DNA of 16,698 nt, taken from assembly GCA_910577675.1 (NCBI GenBank), contig CAJTOR010000058.1, positions 1-16,698 of the forward strand, in the 5' to 3' direction. Made by a program: the position numbers and the translations under genes. Below are positions 15,155 through 16,698 of this stretch, piece by piece (position 1 is the stretch's first letter; the number at the start of each line of letters is the position of its first letter). The stretch is from an uncultured Lachnospiraceae bacterium (lineage in GTDB: Bacteria; Bacillota; Clostridia; Lachnospirales; Lachnospiraceae). A model generated the notes under the pieces. It worked only from the letters and a program-made list of their open reading frames with translations. It made no database searches and was not told where the DNA came from.

Positions 15155-15745
15155 TTGGACAGTATAGAAGTAATCAAAAGGCGGTTAAAGCAGAGTGCAG
15201 ATATTAAAATATCAATTGTTGAGGATTTGGAAATGATTAACATGATAAAAAAAGTATCTGATGAAATTCTGGAAACATTGAAACAAAATGGTAAGATATT
15301 AATTTGTGGGAATGGGGGATCAGCTTCAGATGCATTACATATGGCTGGTGAAATGGTTGGTCGTTTTCAGACCGATAGAAATGGGTGGCCAGCAATAGCA
15401 CTTAATGCAGATGTTGCTTCTATAACTGCAATAGCAAATGATTATGGATATGATAAGATATTTGAAAGAGCAACAGAAGCATATATGGACAAAAATGATT
15501 TGCTGGTCGGGATTAGCACTAGTGGAAATTCCGAGAATGTTTATAGAGCAATTTTAAAAGCAATAGAGATCGGGGGAAAAACAGTGGCTTTGCTGGGCAA
15601 AGATGGTGGAAAGATAGGTAAGAGTGCCGATTATCCTATCATTATTAAAAGTGATATAACTGCCAGGATTCAAGAGAGTCATATTACCGTTATCCATATA
15701 CTATGTGAACTTGTTGAACAAGGGTATCTTAATTGGAGAGGATAA
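15155..15745 (+). CDS. gmhA: Sedoheptulose-7-phosphate isomerase
   Basis: A 196-residue SIS-domain isomerase that turns sedoheptulose 7-phosphate into D-glycero-D-manno-heptose 7-phosphate, the committed first step. Visible are ICGNGGSASDALHMAGEM (50-67) with the metal-binding and catalytic H62 and E66, the phosphate-binding STSGNS (121-126), and Q173, H176 and H181 in the late helix (IQESHITVIH), which match the metal ligands known for GmhA. Length is typical. It uses a TTG start, with one base after the hldE stop and a good ribosome site, so it is translated with hldE. The gene is complete, with no odd residues seen. Confidence 0.95.
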   Translation: MDSIEVIKRRLKQSADIKISIVEDLEMINMIKKVSDEILETLKQNGKILICGNGGSASDALHMAGEMVGRFQTDRNGWPAIALNADVASITAIANDYGYDKIFERATEAYMDKNDLLVGISTSGNSENVYRAILKAIEIGGKTVALLGKDGGKIGKSADYPIIIKSDITARIQESHITVIHILCELVEQGYLNWRG

Positions 15746-15750
15746 ACCAC

Positions 15751-16329
15751 ATGAACAAAGCAATTTTTATGGATCGTGATGGTACAATTAATAAGGATAC
15801 TGGATATTTATATGAAGTTCAGAAATTTGAATTTTTACCAGGGGTAATTGAGGCATTAAAAATTTTCCAGAAGATGAATTATTGGTTATATATCATAACA
15901 AACCAGTCTGGAATTGCCAGGGGATACTATACTGAAAACGACTATAGTATTATTACTCAATATATGCTGGACTGTTTAAGAGAATATGGAATAGAAATAA
16001 AGGAAGTATTATATTGTCCACATCATCCACATGCAACAGTAGAGAGGTATAAGAAAGAGTGTAATTGTAGAAAACCGAAAACAGGATTGTTTGAAAAGAT
16101 ACAGGAAAAGTGGGATATTGACTTCTCCAAAAGTTATGCGATAGGAGATAAAATTAGTGATTGTGAAATATGTTTATATACAGAATGTAGAGGATATGTT
16201 TTGGGGATAGATGAGTGGACTTTGGAATTTCAAGTTTTGAAGGAAAGAAGTTGTTTGCGTGTAGATCAGGCAATTGACTTATCAGATGCGGCAAAGAAGA
16301 TTAAGAGGAATTACGATGGGTGGAAGTAA
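15751..16329 (+). CDS. gmhB: D-glycero-beta-D-manno-heptose-1,7-bisphosphate 7-phosphatase
   Basis: A 192-residue HAD phosphatase that removes the C7 phosphate before adenylylation by HldE. The active site is DRDGT (8-12; D8 and D10), TNQSG (50-54), CRKPK (106-110) and GDKISD (132-137). A zinc loop typical of GmhB is present: C89, H91 and H94 of CPHHPH, then C104 and C106. ATG 15751 is chosen because GAGAGG lies 9 nt before it; an in-frame TTG at 15733 lies within gmhA and has no ribosome site. The gene begins 5 nt after gmhA and overlaps the next gene by 14 nt. With GmhA and HldE it completes the route to ADP-D-glycero-beta-D-manno-heptose. Confidence 0.95.
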   Translation: MNKAIFMDRDGTINKDTGYLYEVQKFEFLPGVIEALKIFQKMNYWLYIITNQSGIARGYYTENDYSIITQYMLDCLREYGIEIKEVLYCPHHPHATVERYKKECNCRKPKTGLFEKIQEKWDIDFSKSYAIGDKISDCEICLYTECRGYVLGIDEWTLEFQVLKERSCLRVDQAIDLSDAAKKIKRNYDGWK

Positions 16330-16698
16330 AAATGGATCGTTAAAATATGTAAATATAGTAATTGCATTGTTTGAGGTGGCTGCATTGTTCTATAATACAG
16401 CCAGTCTGAAAAGATTAGGTTATTTAATTATATTAGTGGGAACGGGTTTAATGTTCTTTGATTATATGATTAATAAGAGCATAATTATTTCTACCATTAA
16501 CTTACCTGAAATAATATTTTTAGCTTTAGTTTATTTGATTTCTATTATTTTTGTTCCTACTTTCAGAGCAGTATCTAATATGTTTTCGTTATTGATAAGT
16601 ATTGCTGTATTAATTTATTTTTCACAGATTGATTTAGAAAAAATCAATATTAAATGGCAAAAATATATTGTAGGCATTCAACTAATTATATTATTTAC
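16316..16698 (+). CDS. Polytopic membrane protein, 3' truncated; possible polymerase or flippase
   Basis: The frame opens at ATG 16316 and stays open to the window end (127 codons). AGAGGA lies 6 nt upstream, and the start overlaps the gmhB stop by 14 nt, so it is a real coupled gene. The short polar N-terminus is followed by several hydrophobic stretches: about 11-28, 35-50, 57-81 and 85-101, then an amphipathic stretch with charged residues (about 104-118) and another hydrophobic run at the end. Position at the end of a repeat-unit synthesis cluster and the multi-helix pattern fit an O-antigen-polymerase-like (Wzy/EpsG) protein or a transporter, but no family motif is visible in this fragment. 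It is AT-rich like the heptose genes. Confidence 0.75.
   Translation, partial: MGGSKNGSLKYVNIVIALFEVAALFYNTASLKRLGYLIILVGTGLMFFDYMINKSIIISTINLPEIIFLALVYLISIIFVPTFRAVSNMFSLLISIAVLIYFSQIDLEKINIKWQKYIVGIQLIILF

Noticed and set aside
15733..15750. TTG start for gmhB inside gmhA
   Set aside because: The six extra residues precede the usual N-terminus, and the purine-rich site fits ATG 15751.
1..16698. tRNA, rRNA, CRISPR arrays or intact insertion sequences
   Set aside because: I found no cloverleaf-like sequence, regularly spaced repeats or transposase frame in the intergenic gaps, which are all under 300 nt.

Overview
The window looks like part of a surface-polysaccharide locus from a Gram-positive bacterium of the class Clostridia, most likely a Lachnospiraceae-type gut anaerobe. 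The reasons are strong purine-rich ribosome binding sites (AGGAGG-type), a TTG start, tightly packed same-strand genes, a multi-repeat helicase-associated (HA) domain protein upstream, and a PglC-like initiating enzyme. Taxonomy is an inference from style; a diderm Firmicute is not excluded. Every recognisable gene is on the + strand.

Layout. 2-1744: C-terminal part of a DEAD/DEAH helicase with five HA repeats, cut by the window start. 1745-1965: non-coding, with a sigma-A-type promoter, a 13-bp inverted repeat straddling its -10 box, and an intrinsic-terminator hairpin directly downstream of the predicted start point. 1966-5733: DegT-type sugar aminotransferase, PglC-like sugar-phosphate transferase, ATP-grasp ligase and HAD hydrolase. 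5773-10351: a complete 2-aminoethylphosphonate (AEP) module: PEP mutase fused to a nucleotidyltransferase domain, phosphonopyruvate decarboxylase, PntC/LicC-like CTP transferase, AEP transaminase. 10352-10546: a gap with hairpins, possibly a mobile-element scar. 10547-12666: LicD-family transferase and a GT4 glycosyltransferase. 12694-16329: a heptose module, markedly AT-rich at its start: GT9 heptosyltransferase-like protein, bifunctional HldE, GmhA and GmhB. 16316-16698: start of a polytopic membrane protein, possibly the polymerase or flippase.

Working model (inference). The aminotransferase and PglC-like enzyme start a lipid-linked repeat unit on an amino-sugar. The phosphonate genes make AEP from PEP and charge it as CMP-AEP, and LicD moves it onto the glycan. 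GmhA, HldE and GmhB make ADP-D-glycero-beta-D-manno-heptose for the GT9 enzyme. The ATP-grasp protein may add an amide-linked group. The result would be a heptose-containing, AEP-decorated polysaccharide. That pairing of a C-P bond module with a Gram-negative-style ADP-heptose module in one probable Gram-positive operon is the most interesting feature here. Not seen in the window: an NDP-sugar 4,6-dehydratase, a sugar N-acetyltransferase, HldD epimerase and an identified flippase.
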